Assembly (NCBI GenBank): GCA_002412705.1
Contig: DHVO01000232.1
Coordinates: 1-30,807, forward strand
Reading direction: 5' to 3'
Length of the DNA: 30,807 nucleotides
Origin: Bacteroidales bacterium UBA5206
GTDB lineage: Bacteria > Bacteroidota > Bacteroidia > Bacteroidales > Tenuifilaceae
A model generated the notes under the pieces. That model saw nothing but the letters and a program-made list of their open reading frames with translations, made no database searches and was not told the origin of the DNA. This document shows, one piece after another, positions 7,317 through 16,077 of this stretch. A program made the position numbers and the translations under genes. The number at the start of each line of letters is the position of its first letter. Positions within the stretch are counted from its first letter, which is position 1.

Positions 7317-10300
7317 ATGAAAAAAATCGTTTTAGGATTGTTGTTTCTTTTTACAATAAATGGCTTGCTTTACGGTCAGAATCAGGATGATTACAGAAAT
7401 CATTTTAGTGTATTAAATTTTAAATGGATAAGTGCCGAAGCCTTTCAAATTCAGGAGAGCGCATTTTTAAACTTGGACAACTCTTTGTTTTATGGTAGGT
7501 TAAGTTACAACTTGCCTGTATATGAGATAAAAACAGGAGGAATAACAATCCCCATAGGACTTAGCTATTCAAGTTCAGGCCTTCGTGTCGATCAGGATGC
7601 CTCTGATGTGGGTTTTGGTTGGAGTCTGAATACCGGGGGAAACCTTACTCGTATAATCAAAGGTGGAGTAATGGATAATGTTTTGTTAGAATCCTATGAT
7701 GGAAGGGATGACTCATATTGCAAACGTGGATGGAATCGGTGGGGGGAGGGTTTTGGGGCAATGCCAGAATCTACCCTATCAAAACTTAATATAGATGATC
7801 AGGCTCCAGATGAGTTTGTTTTGTCTGCATTAGGCAGTACTGACCGGTTTGTTTACCAAGAAAAGACAATTCTTCCTTCTAAGAAAAATTATTTATCACT
7901 ATTGGGAAGTAATATTGACTATGAGTTTAGAGTAAATGGAGATATTTATAATTTATTTGTTGAAACTGAGAATTTTAAATTTAGGGATTACGATAAGATT
8001 ATTGTACGTATGCCAAATGGCATTCAGATTACGTTTTTGCCTACAGAGGCTGCCTATACTTTTAATCTAATGCTATCGCCTAGCTTAAGTATTACGAAAA
8101 CAAACAATTACAATTCTTGGGGTATAAAAGAGATTCTGGATATAAATACTGGGCGCAAGGTCACATATAATTATAGTTCTTTTTATAAGTCAAATAGAGA
8201 AATACGACTTTCAAACTCTTCAACTATCACAACGTTGTATAAAAGGAGATTAAATAGTATTTCGTGGTCCGATGGACGTGTTGAATTTTGGTATTTAAAG
8301 GACAGGGAGGATAAGGTTTTTCTTGAAGGGACTCTTGAAGTGAAGGATAAAAGCCTAGATCAAATATTTATATACAACGCTAATAATGAAATTGTTAAGC
8401 AATACGATCTGTTATATAGTTATTTCGCATCAGGAGCTATAAAAAAAACCTATAAGGACTACCGGCTTAGGTTGTCATCTGTAAAGCAAGTTCCCCAAGG
8501 GAATGAGCAAATACCTCCTTTTGAATTCCAGTATCATGGGGAGAGTTTACCCTTTCCCAATATAGACTCAAAAGAGCAAGATTATTGGGGGTTTTATAAT
8601 GCAAGCGGAGCGAGTACTTTAATGCCAAAGTTGTATTTTTACAAGAAGTTAGTCCCTTTGTTTAGTTCCTCAAAGATGGTAAATGCTTATTTACCCTTCA
8701 TTATACCTGGATTGGATAGGGTAGAGTTAACAAAAGGGGTGAGAAGAGATCCTAATGAAGATGCCTGCAAACAGGGCATGCTAAAGCGTGTCAATTTACC
8801 AACAGGGGGCTACCAAGAGTTCGAGTATAGCCTTAATGAATTCTCCTACTACGCAGAAGGGATGCCCTCGCCGCAAATTCTTAAAGGCGGTGGCCTTAGA
8901 ATTGCAAGCCAGAAGATTAGTGATGGTTCTCAAACTCGAACTTTAACTTACAATTATAATGCAGGTGGCAGTTGTCAAGGGGTTATATCTCGTTTTCCTT
9001 CCTTTGGACATTATTCCCCTTCTGGATTGCTTTATAGTTATGAAAATTTGGATGCCAAGAAACTGACTGACTACACTTTGATTTCTGAGAATAGTTCTTA
9101 CGCACCAGTTATCCAGGACGGATCATTTGTTGGTTACCGAATAGTTCAGGAAATTGAGTCTGGTAATGGGAGAAAGGAATTCCACTTCGAGGTTCCTACA
9201 CCTCTATTTGATGGTTTTGTACTATCCTATTATCGTTATAAGGAAGGTTCTTTAGATAAGATCCTTGAATCGTTTAATAACCCAACAAGAACTTCGGATA
9301 ATAGTTTTGTGTTTCCTGACTGTAAGCCTATTATAGGAAAAGTAAGGAAAATTAACTATAGTAATGAACAGGGGCAACTTCTAAAAAGCCTTACAAAAAA
9401 ATACATAGAAAAAACAAAGTATTCTATTCCTGTTAAAAGTATGGTTTATTATGGTGGAGTAGAACCAGGCTTTTTCTATTGCTCCGAGTTCCTTTTAAGG
9501 GATCGGTTTATTGCAGAGAGTGAAGTGCATACAATAGAAGGAAGTGGAGCTAATTATGTGGAAACTATTGATAAACTTTTTTACAATGATGAAAATCTCA
9601 TAGAAAAGAGGATTAGTTATGAACCAGTGGATTTTAATCGAAGCCAGCAATTTTCTGATCTAGTGGTTTCCAGCGAGGAGCGGACGTACTACGATATGGA
9701 TGTGGCGATTCAAACTGAGGGGGTTAGTCCGCCGTACCCAACGGGGTACTACACGGGCTTGAAGTCTGAGCAGGCTCGGTTCCATCAGGTTGTACCTGTG
9801 CTGCAGCGGCGGTTAACGCGTGAGGGGATGGATTCGGACACGTACTACCACTACGTCCTACCAGGGGGAGGTCGGGTTCTAATGGACGGGATCGTTACGG
9901 AGCGCACGGGGGATCCCCTGCGTTACAATCAGGATATACGAGTGCACCGCTTCGATGCGAGCGGCCGGCCAACGCTTTTCGAGCGGGGGAACGGCAGTGA
10001 GCGGGAGGCCGTGCTTTGGTCTGGCAGCGGGGAGTACCCATTGGCGCGGGTGCAGAACGCCCAGGGAGGAGGGGGCATCCTCTTCGAGGGCTTTGAGGGG
10101 GTGCTGGGATCCCCTGCTGGCTGGAATACGTCGGGGTCTGGGGCTCGGACGGTGGTCGGGGCGGCTCGATGGTCTGGGAGCCAGAGCCTGCGGTTCTCCG
10201 GGGCAACCGAGGCCTGGAGCGGAGTGAGCAGCCAGGCCGTAGTGCCTGTAGATCCGGGCCGGACGTATGTGCTGAGCTGCTGGTACAAGGCGGCGCCAGG

Positions 10301-10697
10301 GAAGTCTGCGTACATCAACTGGTACGATGCGACCAACGGGAAGAGCCATACGGCCGTGGGTTCGGGCACAGGGCGGTGGGAGTACCTGGAGCTGAGGTAT
10401 ACTGCGCCAGCCGCGGATCCAAAGCCCTGTACTGGGGTTCGGGTATACCTGTACGGTCACAAGAGCCCGGGTAGCGACTTGTACTATGATGAGGTGCGGT
10501 TCTACCCGGCGGGGGGGGCAATGGAGACGTACAGCTGGCGGCCCGGTGTTGGGCTGACGGGCAGAACGGATGCCAACGGGCGGCCGGAGCGGTACGAGTA
10601 CGATGGGTTGGGTCGGCTTAAGGCGGTCTACGACTACGAGGGCAACATCGTGAAGCGGTACGAGTACGGGTATACGGGGGGTGCTTCACAGCAGTAG
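7317..10697 (+). CDS. Secreted SpvB-like / YD-repeat protein, first Rhs shell subunit
   Basis: I chose the ATG at 7317 because it opens a clean signal peptide (MKKIVLGLLFLFTINGLLYG, cleavage before or near Q); an ATG 36 bases upstream would add a polar leader. Residues about 60-115 contain G-G-I-T-I-P-I-G-L-S-Y and G-F-G-W-S-L-N-T-G-G, a pattern seen at the start of SpvB/TcaC-like and Bacteroidota YD-repeat proteins. The middle (120-780) is beta-rich and fits a YD/Rhs beta-shell. Residues about 920-1066 look like a carbohydrate-binding jelly-roll (galactose-binding-like). The C-terminus has a clear YD repeat, Y-E-Y-D-G-L-G-R-L-K. The gene is AT-rich up to about 9661 and GC-rich afterwards. 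There is no Rhs core ending or toxin tip; the neighbour 12 bases downstream supplies those. It could work with that neighbour as a two-part cocoon. Confidence 0.75.
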   Translation: MKKIVLGLLFLFTINGLLYGQNQDDYRNHFSVLNFKWISAEAFQIQESAFLNLDNSLFYGRLSYNLPVYEIKTGGITIPIGLSYSSSGLRVDQDASDVGFGWSLNTGGNLTRIIKGGVMDNVLLESYDGRDDSYCKRGWNRWGEGFGAMPESTLSKLNIDDQAPDEFVLSALGSTDRFVYQEKTILPSKKNYLSLLGSNIDYEFRVNGDIYNLFVETENFKFRDYDKIIVRMPNGIQITFLPTEAAYTFNLMLSPSLSITKTNNYNSWGIKEILDINTGRKVTYNYSSFYKSNREIRLSNSSTITTLYKRRLNSISWSDGRVEFWYLKDREDKVFLEGTLEVKDKSLDQIFIYNANNEIVKQYDLLYSYFASGAIKKTYKDYRLRLSSVKQVPQGNEQIPPFEFQYHGESLPFPNIDSKEQDYWGFYNASGASTLMPKLYFYKKLVPLFSSSKMVNAYLPFIIPGLDRVELTKGVRRDPNEDACKQGMLKRVNLPTGGYQEFEYSLNEFSYYAEGMPSPQILKGGGLRIASQKISDGSQTRTLTYNYNAGGSCQGVISRFPSFGHYSPSGLLYSYENLDAKKLTDYTLISENSSYAPVIQDGSFVGYRIVQEIESGNGRKEFHFEVPTPLFDGFVLSYYRYKEGSLDKILESFNNPTRTSDNSFVFPDCKPIIGKVRKINYSNEQGQLLKSLTKKYIEKTKYSIPVKSMVYYGGVEPGFFYCSEFLLRDRFIAESEVHTIEGSGANYVETIDKLFYNDENLIEKRISYEPVDFNRSQQFSDLVVSSEERTYYDMDVAIQTEGVSPPYPTGYYTGLKSEQARFHQVVPVLQRRLTREGMDSDTYYHYVLPGGGRVLMDGIVTERTGDPLRYNQDIRVHRFDASGRPTLFERGNGSEREAVLWSGSGEYPLARVQNAQGGGGILFEGFEGVLGSPAGWNTSGSGARTVVGAARWSGSQSLRFSGATEAWSGVSSQAVVPVDPGRTYVLSCWYKAAPGKSAYINWYDATNGKSHTAVGSGTGRWEYLELRYTAPAADPKPCTGVRVYLYGHKSPGSDLYYDEVRFYPAGGAMETYSWRPGVGLTGRTDANGRPERYEYDGLGRLKAVYDYEGNIVKRYEYGYTGGASQQ

Positions 10698-13600
10698 GAG
10701 GGGAATGACATGAGAGTTCAAACCAAGGCAGAATGCAAGCGTACCAGCATGGATGCAAAACGAAAAGGGCTTAGTATGATTCAATCGGTTAAGGGTTTAG
10801 GTGCGCTGGCGCTGCACCTGTTTTTCTTTGGGGTATCGGAACCAGTTGGGGCTCAGGTAGTCCGGGGGGTAGAGCCAGATAGACCCCTGGAGCCCATTGT
10901 GCTGTGCGCCGTGGAGAGGGTGTCCCCAGCAGCGCTGGCGTTCCCCTCAGCGCCATCAAGCGGACTGTTCGTCTGGGTAGAGGGGGTGGACGGGTGCCAA
11001 GACTGGGATTACCGTGTCTCAGGGCTCTGGCTCAGCGTAACGCGGTACGGGGACGAGCTGCGGGTAATGGCACAGCCCAACACGACGGGGGTTCCCCGGT
11101 TAGGAAGCATTATGGTTGGGGGGCAGCAGGTGAGCGTGACCCAGGCGGCGGGATCTGCGCCGGGTTGCTACATCCGGAGCGCAACACCGAGGGATCCCGT
11201 GAAAACGGAACAGGCATTGGCTGGGCTACCCGCACCGAAACGGGGGGAGGTGGTTCAGCACTACGATGGCTTGGGCCGGTTACGCCAATCGATTGCGGTT
11301 GGAGGTAGCCCCAGCGGGAACGATGTGGTTACCCTTACTGGGTATAACACCTACGGTCGTAAGAGCCATAGCTTTCTTCCATACGAGGCGGCAGGAGCAA
11401 CGGGTGCTTTCAGGGAGAACGACCTGAGCGCTTTGGGCTACAAGGCCTCCGCTCAGTATCGATATTATGGATTGGGTAATCTCAACGAAGGGGTTGCGGA
11501 TTCGGAGCACCCCTACTCGGAGACGGTGTTTGAGGCCTCCCCTCTGGGGCGGGTGCTAGAGAATGGTGCCCCAGGTACGGCTTGGCAACCCCGCGGGGGG
11601 CGCACAGTTCGCTACAGTTATGGAGTCAATGCGGTGGGCACGGTTGTGCGGTGGATGGTGGAGGAGCAGGAGCCAGAGCGGGTGTGCTACAGCAATGGGT
11701 ACTACCCGGCGAATACGCTTTACCTAACCGTGACCAAAAGCGAGAACTGGACCAGCGGGCTGCTGAATACCATAGAGGAGTACCGCGATGGGCGGGGCAA
11801 CGTGGTGCTGAAGCGGGCGTACGTGGAGGATGGCCCCGATGCGGGCACCGAGCCCGATCCTGTGGATACGTACTACGTGTACGACGGCCGTAACCAGCTA
11901 CGGGTGGTGATCCCTCCCCTAGCCGTGAAGGGTCTTGGGGTTCAGGTGGACCTGGTGTACCAGTACGCCTACGATGCCCGCGGCCGCATGGTGGAGAAGA
12001 AGCTACCCGGCGCAGAGCCGGTGTACATGGTGTACGACCCCCGCAACCGGTTGGTGCTCACGCAGGACGGGAACCAGCGGGCGCAGGGGAGCTGGCTGTT
12101 CACCAAGTACGATGCGCAGAACCGCCCCGTGCTGACGGGCGTGTATGCGGATGGGAGAACCCGGCAGCGGGTGCAGGCCGACGTGGACCAGTCGTACGCT
12201 GATGAGCGCTACCTGTACCAAGAGGAGGCGGGTAGCGCGGTGCTGGGGTACACCAACCAGTCGTTCCCCAGCGTTGGGGACGCGGTGCATTACCTAACAG
12301 CTACGTACTACGATGGCTATGCGCAGCTAAACGCGGCGAACGGCTTTTCGGGGCTGGGCTTTGTACCACAGGCAGGGTTTATAGCCTTTGGGAACGGGGC
12401 GGCTAGCCATCCCCGTGTGCAGGGCCAGGTAACCGGAACGCGGGTTAAGGTTCTGGACGGGAACGAGCATACGGCGGGCGCGCGGTGGACGTGCAGCGTG
12501 ACCTATTACGACGACCGCTACCGCCCCATCCAGGTGCGGGGAACGCTGTACGATGGGGCTACGGGAGGCACTTACACCCGCAGCACGCGGTACGCCTTCT
12601 CTGGCGAAGCGGAGCGGGTGCGGGAGCAGCAGGTATTCGGTGGCAAGACCACGGAGCGGACACTGGTCAGCACGTACGACCATGCTGGGCGCCTTCTGGG
12701 GACAAAACACCAAATTGCAGGGGACGCTGGAAACGGAGAGGTGGAACTTTCTGCGAGGCATTACAACGGTGTAGGGCAGCTCGTTGGCCTAGAGCTGGCA
12801 GGGGGCAGTCAGGAGGTGCGCTACGCGTACAACATACGGGGGTGGCTTACAGCCATGAATACCCCAGAGGATCTGATGCACGGAGCCCTGTTCGGCCTGC
12901 GGTTGGGCTACGAAAAGCCCGAAGCAGGGGCAGCCCCGCAGTACAACGGCAACATCGCATCGGCGCACTGGAGCACGCAGTTCCAGGGGGTGGCGCGCAG
13001 CTCCTACGCCTACAGCTATGATGCGCTAAACCGGCTCACGGATGCCGACTATAAGGTGGCGTCGGGAAGTGCTTTCAGCGAGAGCAGCCGGTTCGAGGAG
13101 CGAGACATCCGCTACGACCTGAACGGGAACATCCTGTCCCTGTCCCGGAGCAGCGCGAGCGGCTCTGTGACGCGAATCGACAACGTCTACTCGGGCAACC
13201 AGTTGGTTTACAATGGGGAGGATGAGTACCGGTACGACCGCAACGGAAACATGACCTTTGACGGCCTACGGGGCTTCAGCGTGGAGTACAACCAGCTAAA
13301 CCTGCCCAGGAAGGTGAGCAGGGGTTCCGATAATATTTTTTACATTTACAGCGCTGCGGGGGAGAAGCTGGCCATGAAGCGGGGAGGCGCGGTGGCGCAG
13401 TACTACGCGGGTCCCTTTGTGTACGATGGCAGCCGGGCGGTTGACCACATCGTGCACCCGGAGGGCGTTGCGGAGCGGGTGAGCGGGGGCTACGAGTACC
13501 AGTACTTCCTGCGCGACCATCTGGGCAACACGCGGGTGGTGTTCGCGGCGACCACTGGGGGCGTGGCCGTGAGGCAGGCTACGGACTACTACCCCTTCGG

Positions 13601-13795
13601 GCTGGCGCACGCGCCCATGGCGGTGAGCAACGGGAACCGGTACCTGTACAACGGGAAGGAGCGGCAGGACGCGGCGCTGGGCGGGGTGGCGTTCGACTGG
13701 TACGACTACGGGGCGAGGTTCTACGACCCAACCCTGGGTAGGTGGCACAGCCTAGACCCGATGGCAGAGAAGGGGCGGCGTTGGAGCCCCTACAA
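9661..13795 (+). other. GC-rich Rhs core block spanning two genes
   Basis: Hand counts on 60-base lines show the shift: the line at 9541 is 17/60 G+C, 9901 is 35/60, 12001 is 39/60, while 14701 (the downstream small gene) is 17/60. The left boundary falls inside the first Rhs gene and the right boundary about a dozen codons before the DPDG motif of the second. Codons such as CGG, GGG, CTG and TAC dominate here and not in the flanking genes. The block also generates many long spurious minus-strand frames. Confidence 0.8.
10696..10703 (+). promoter_or_regulatory. Strong Shine-Dalgarno site for the second Rhs gene
   Basis: AGGAGGGG begins within the stop codon of the first Rhs gene and ends 6 bases before the ATG at 10710. 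Such a strong site is unusual for Bacteroidota, where most genes lack one, and it decides the start of the downstream gene. Confidence 0.7.
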
Positions 13796-14372
13796 TTATG
13801 CATTTAATAACCCAATGAGGTTTATTGATCCTGATGGGCAGTGGCCTAATCCTCCTGGATTATTTGAAATAGTAATGTATACAGCGAAGACTTTAGTTGA
13901 AACTCAGACTAAATCTAGAGAACACATTAAGGATGTAGGGCAAACCGCTTTAAATATGCCTGAGATTAAGACCAAATCTAAAGGGGAGGACATAATTGCA
14001 ATTAATTTGGGAAAATCTTTTAAGGTACCAGGATTTGGCGAACTTAAATTAGGATGTAAACTTGCCGTGAACGAGGATAAGGGTTTAGTTCAATCAGTAA
14101 CTGTGGGGGCTACGGTATTGGAATCTTATGGCGCAACAGTTGAAGTTGAAGTTTACCAGGGAAAAAATAGTGAAGTCAATGTTGATACAAAATCGGATCA
14201 TGGTTTAACTAAACCATCCTTGCCCTCCTCCCCTGTTAATGGTTCTGCTTTACTTAGAACTGTAAAGGGAACGATGGAGAGTCTACAAACGTATATTCTC
14301 CAAAGGGTTGACGAAATGGTAAATCGTGAAAACTACATAAACAATGAAGAGCGTAAACAGGAAGAGTTATAG
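10710..14372 (+). CDS. Rhs-core protein with BACON and DUF6443-like domains and a variable C-terminal tip
   Basis: The start at 10710 follows a strong ribosome site. A charged leader precedes a signal peptide ending V-G-A-Q near residue 49. Residues about 70-150 look like a BACON domain (W-L-S-V near the middle, V-S-V-T-Q at the end). Next comes a DUF6443-like segment with V-Q-H-Y-D-G-L-G-R near 183, then a long YD-repeat shell. The Rhs-associated core ends with Y-Y-P-F-G-L, R-W-H-S-L-D-P-M and F-N-N-P-M-R-F-I-D-P-D-G near residues 950-1040. After DPDG the last 180 residues change in composition and match nothing I recognise: a short hydrophobic stretch, then a beta-rich part with repeated V-x-V. 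In polymorphic toxins this is the toxin tip, released inside or through the shell. The following gene overlaps by 29 bases, as immunity genes often do. Toxic activity is inference. Confidence 0.85.
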   Translation: MRVQTKAECKRTSMDAKRKGLSMIQSVKGLGALALHLFFFGVSEPVGAQVVRGVEPDRPLEPIVLCAVERVSPAALAFPSAPSSGLFVWVEGVDGCQDWDYRVSGLWLSVTRYGDELRVMAQPNTTGVPRLGSIMVGGQQVSVTQAAGSAPGCYIRSATPRDPVKTEQALAGLPAPKRGEVVQHYDGLGRLRQSIAVGGSPSGNDVVTLTGYNTYGRKSHSFLPYEAAGATGAFRENDLSALGYKASAQYRYYGLGNLNEGVADSEHPYSETVFEASPLGRVLENGAPGTAWQPRGGRTVRYSYGVNAVGTVVRWMVEEQEPERVCYSNGYYPANTLYLTVTKSENWTSGLLNTIEEYRDGRGNVVLKRAYVEDGPDAGTEPDPVDTYYVYDGRNQLRVVIPPLAVKGLGVQVDLVYQYAYDARGRMVEKKLPGAEPVYMVYDPRNRLVLTQDGNQRAQGSWLFTKYDAQNRPVLTGVYADGRTRQRVQADVDQSYADERYLYQEEAGSAVLGYTNQSFPSVGDAVHYLTATYYDGYAQLNAANGFSGLGFVPQAGFIAFGNGAASHPRVQGQVTGTRVKVLDGNEHTAGARWTCSVTYYDDRYRPIQVRGTLYDGATGGTYTRSTRYAFSGEAERVREQQVFGGKTTERTLVSTYDHAGRLLGTKHQIAGDAGNGEVELSARHYNGVGQLVGLELAGGSQEVRYAYNIRGWLTAMNTPEDLMHGALFGLRLGYEKPEAGAAPQYNGNIASAHWSTQFQGVARSSYAYSYDALNRLTDADYKVASGSAFSESSRFEERDIRYDLNGNILSLSRSSASGSVTRIDNVYSGNQLVYNGEDEYRYDRNGNMTFDGLRGFSVEYNQLNLPRKVSRGSDNIFYIYSAAGEKLAMKRGGAVAQYYAGPFVYDGSRAVDHIVHPEGVAERVSGGYEYQYFLRDHLGNTRVVFAATTGGVAVRQATDYYPFGLAHAPMAVSNGNRYLYNGKERQDAALGGVAFDWYDYGARFYDPTLGRWHSLDPMAEKGRRWSPYNYAFNNPMRFIDPDGQWPNPPGLFEIVMYTAKTLVETQTKSREHIKDVGQTALNMPEIKTKSKGEDIIAINLGKSFKVPGFGELKLGCKLAVNEDKGLVQSVTVGATVLESYGATVEVEVYQGKNSEVNVDTKSDHGLTKPSLPSSPVNGSALLRTVKGTMESLQTYILQRVDEMVNRENYINNEERKQEEL

Positions 14373-14865
14373 TTTATACCTCATAATACTTTGGTATAGC
14401 ATACTTACTATTGGCGTTGGAATTTTGTTAAATCTAATGGCTATAATTTATCTGCCGCCTAATGGCGAGATTTCAACATTGATTCTCTCAATTTTTTTTA
14501 TGTTAGTGAAAGTTTTATTTCTGTTCTTATTTGTCGTATTGCTTAAAGGGAGTAGGGGGGTATACCTGCTTAACTTTATTTTGTTCTATTGGGTAGCCCA
14601 AACCTTTTTCTTTGGTTTTTTTGGAAATGTATATGCTTTCACTACAGGACCTCACTTGGCTGTATATTTTAAGTTTGTTGATGTTTTCGATGTCGGGTTT
14701 ATAACCAAATTTTGGTCACAAGAGTTAACACTAAAAATTAATTCGAGTAGCGATAAGTTTTATATAGGTATAAATGCAATACCTGTAATAATAACAATTA
14801 TTTTAGCATATGCCTTGCCTCCAGGTGAGCGTATAAGACTAGAAAAAAGGAATAAGCCCAGTTAA
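14344..14865 (+). CDS. Small 4-TM membrane protein, candidate immunity protein
   Basis: This 173-residue protein is not recognised. It has about four hydrophobic membrane segments (residues roughly 9-34, 44-66, 72-100 and 146-162), a soluble loop between the third and fourth, and a basic C-terminal tail. It starts inside the end of the Rhs gene (29-base overlap), so the two are coupled, and it shares the low G+C of the tip. Small genes directly after an Rhs tip usually encode the cognate immunity protein, and a multi-span membrane protein would fit a toxin acting on or through the membrane. No catalytic motif is visible. The alternative is an accessory membrane factor of the Rhs pair. Confidence 0.65.
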   Translation: MKSVNRKSYSLYLIILWYSILTIGVGILLNLMAIIYLPPNGEISTLILSIFFMLVKVLFLFLFVVLLKGSRGVYLLNFILFYWVAQTFFFGFFGNVYAFTTGPHLAVYFKFVDVFDVGFITKFWSQELTLKINSSSDKFYIGINAIPVIITIILAYALPPGERIRLEKRNKPS

Positions 14866-15024
14866 GACAGCAGAAATTTAGCGTGAAATGACGTAAGGCA
14901 TGTATTGATCTGGTTCTAAGCTGATAATGTAGAGTATTCTGAGACAGATACAGGAAAACAGAAAATAGAGTTCAACATTCTGAGTTGTTCTAAAATAGGT
15001 TGACAGATTTATAAATAATTTATT
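14866..15024. other. Short non-coding stretch after the Rhs operon
   Basis: No gene is supported in these 159 bases before the terminator. A segment near 14989-15007 resembles sequences I associate loosely with Bacteroidota insertion-sequence ends, but no partner repeat or transposase is seen beside it. Confidence 0.4.
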
Positions 15025-15057
15025 AATCCCTCGAGGGTACCCTCAAGGGATTTTTTT
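15025..15057 (+). terminator. Rho-independent terminator of the Rhs operon
   Basis: The arms are 15025-15037 and 15040-15052. The stem has 7 outer pairs (AATCCCT/AGGGATT), one C-A mismatch and an inner GAGGG/CCCTC, with a very tight loop. The stem runs directly into T7 (15051-15057), so it terminates plus-strand transcription. It is the first good terminator after the small membrane gene. Confidence 0.85.
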
Positions 15058-15247
15058 CCGTTCACCTAATGCTCTAAAGTTGACTATCACTGCGATTGGC
15101 ATTCTAAGATAAAAGCAAGAAACAAGCAAAAAAGATTCTCCATCCTTTGCCACAAAGGTATGCCCCTCACCAGAAACTGTCAAGGGTGTATAAACGGCTT
15201 GTTCCTAGCCGCCCTAGACAGAACCTGCTGTTTGGCATAAGTGGCAT

Positions 15248-15897
15248 TTACAGGATGCTGAAGGTGTGGCTCCGGTTCATTGGTAACGCGGTGTACACCA
15301 TCGTATCCCCGTAGGGTGTGTCGCGTTGCACTACTGCGAATATTCTGGAGGGCAGTTTGTTCCTGATGATGTTTAGCGTGCTCATCTTGCCTTTCCCCTC
15401 GCTGATTCTCCGCTGGTAGTACATTCACATCTCGGGATTGCACCGAATTGCGATGGGGGCAGTGCTGTTGAGTAGCGACTTAAACTTCTTGTTTGCAAAG
15501 CAGTGCACTTGCGATTTCCCCTTAATGCTAACCTCCGATTGGTATGGAAACGGTGCAATACCCGCATAGGATTCAAACTTTCTAAAGATAGGGAATAGCG
15601 TAAACCCATTGGTAAAGACGATTATGAACAGCGCGGTTTGGATGCCAACGCCCTTTATCCCTACAATTAGGTCAAACATCCGCTTCAGTGGTTTTTCAGC
15701 CTGAATCACTAGTTTTCAATGCCTTTCAACGGTCAGGATTTGCTGGTTCAGTGCCTTGATCATCACCTCATGCACAGCAGCATCTGGCAGAATCCCACAG
15801 CGGTGTTCTTAACGCGCCGATGCTTCCTTGCTGTGTGAATGGTTGCATCAATGAACGGTTTTGATACATTGATGCCAATAGTTTCCTTAAAACCCAT
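15248..15897 (-). pseudogene. Decayed IS110-family transposase remnant
   Basis: From an ATG at 15895-15897 the minus strand reads M-G-F-K-E-T-I-G-I-N-V-S-K, the N-terminal motif of IS110 DEDD transposases, but with Asn where the first catalytic Asp is expected. This frame stops after 44 codons. A second frame then resumes with V-H-E-V-M-I-K-A-L-N-Q, has an in-frame TGA, and continues into the C-terminal Transposase_20 part (G-I-K-G-V-G near the start, F-E-S-Y-A-G-I-A-P-F in the middle). Another TGA follows N-P-E-M, then Y-Y-Q-R-R-I-S-E-G-K-G-K and R-N-K-L-P-S-R, ending at a TAA at 15248-15250. About 110 residues of the central RNase-H-like domain are missing. Frameshift, internal deletion, two stops and a lost Asp make it clearly inactive. 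Confidence 0.85.
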
Positions 15898-16077
15898 AAA
15901 TTTGAGTTTACGTGAGACAAGGTTGATGAACTAAAGACTTTAAATGGTCTGCAAACCTTATAATCTAAATGGTTCTTCAAAAGGAATAAGTATGGGGACT
16001 AATGCCGAACATAGACCATAAACCTAGCGGCGGCTAAAGTTCACCCCATTCTTATTTTAAAATTAAGGGCTAATTTT
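15898..16077 (-). other. Likely left-end non-coding part of the IS110 remnant
   Basis: About 180 bases upstream of the transposase start hold no ORF. In IS110-group elements the non-coding end before the recombinase gene encodes the bridge (seeker) RNA, so this stretch is where a relic of that RNA would lie. I could not define the element end or a confident RNA fold. Confidence 0.3.

Noticed and set aside
9879..10521. Several long minus-strand and alternative frames in the Rhs region
   Set aside because: High G+C lowers stop-codon frequency; their products are R/P-rich, lack family patterns and sit under a clear YD-repeat reading frame.
11280..13803. Further overlapping frames, both strands, inside the second Rhs gene
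   Set aside because: Same GC-driven artefact; no start context, no domains, incompatible with the continuous Rhs frame.
14989..15007. Possible insertion-sequence terminus after the Rhs operon
   Set aside because: Only a loose resemblance from memory; no inverted partner, target duplication or transposase adjoining it.
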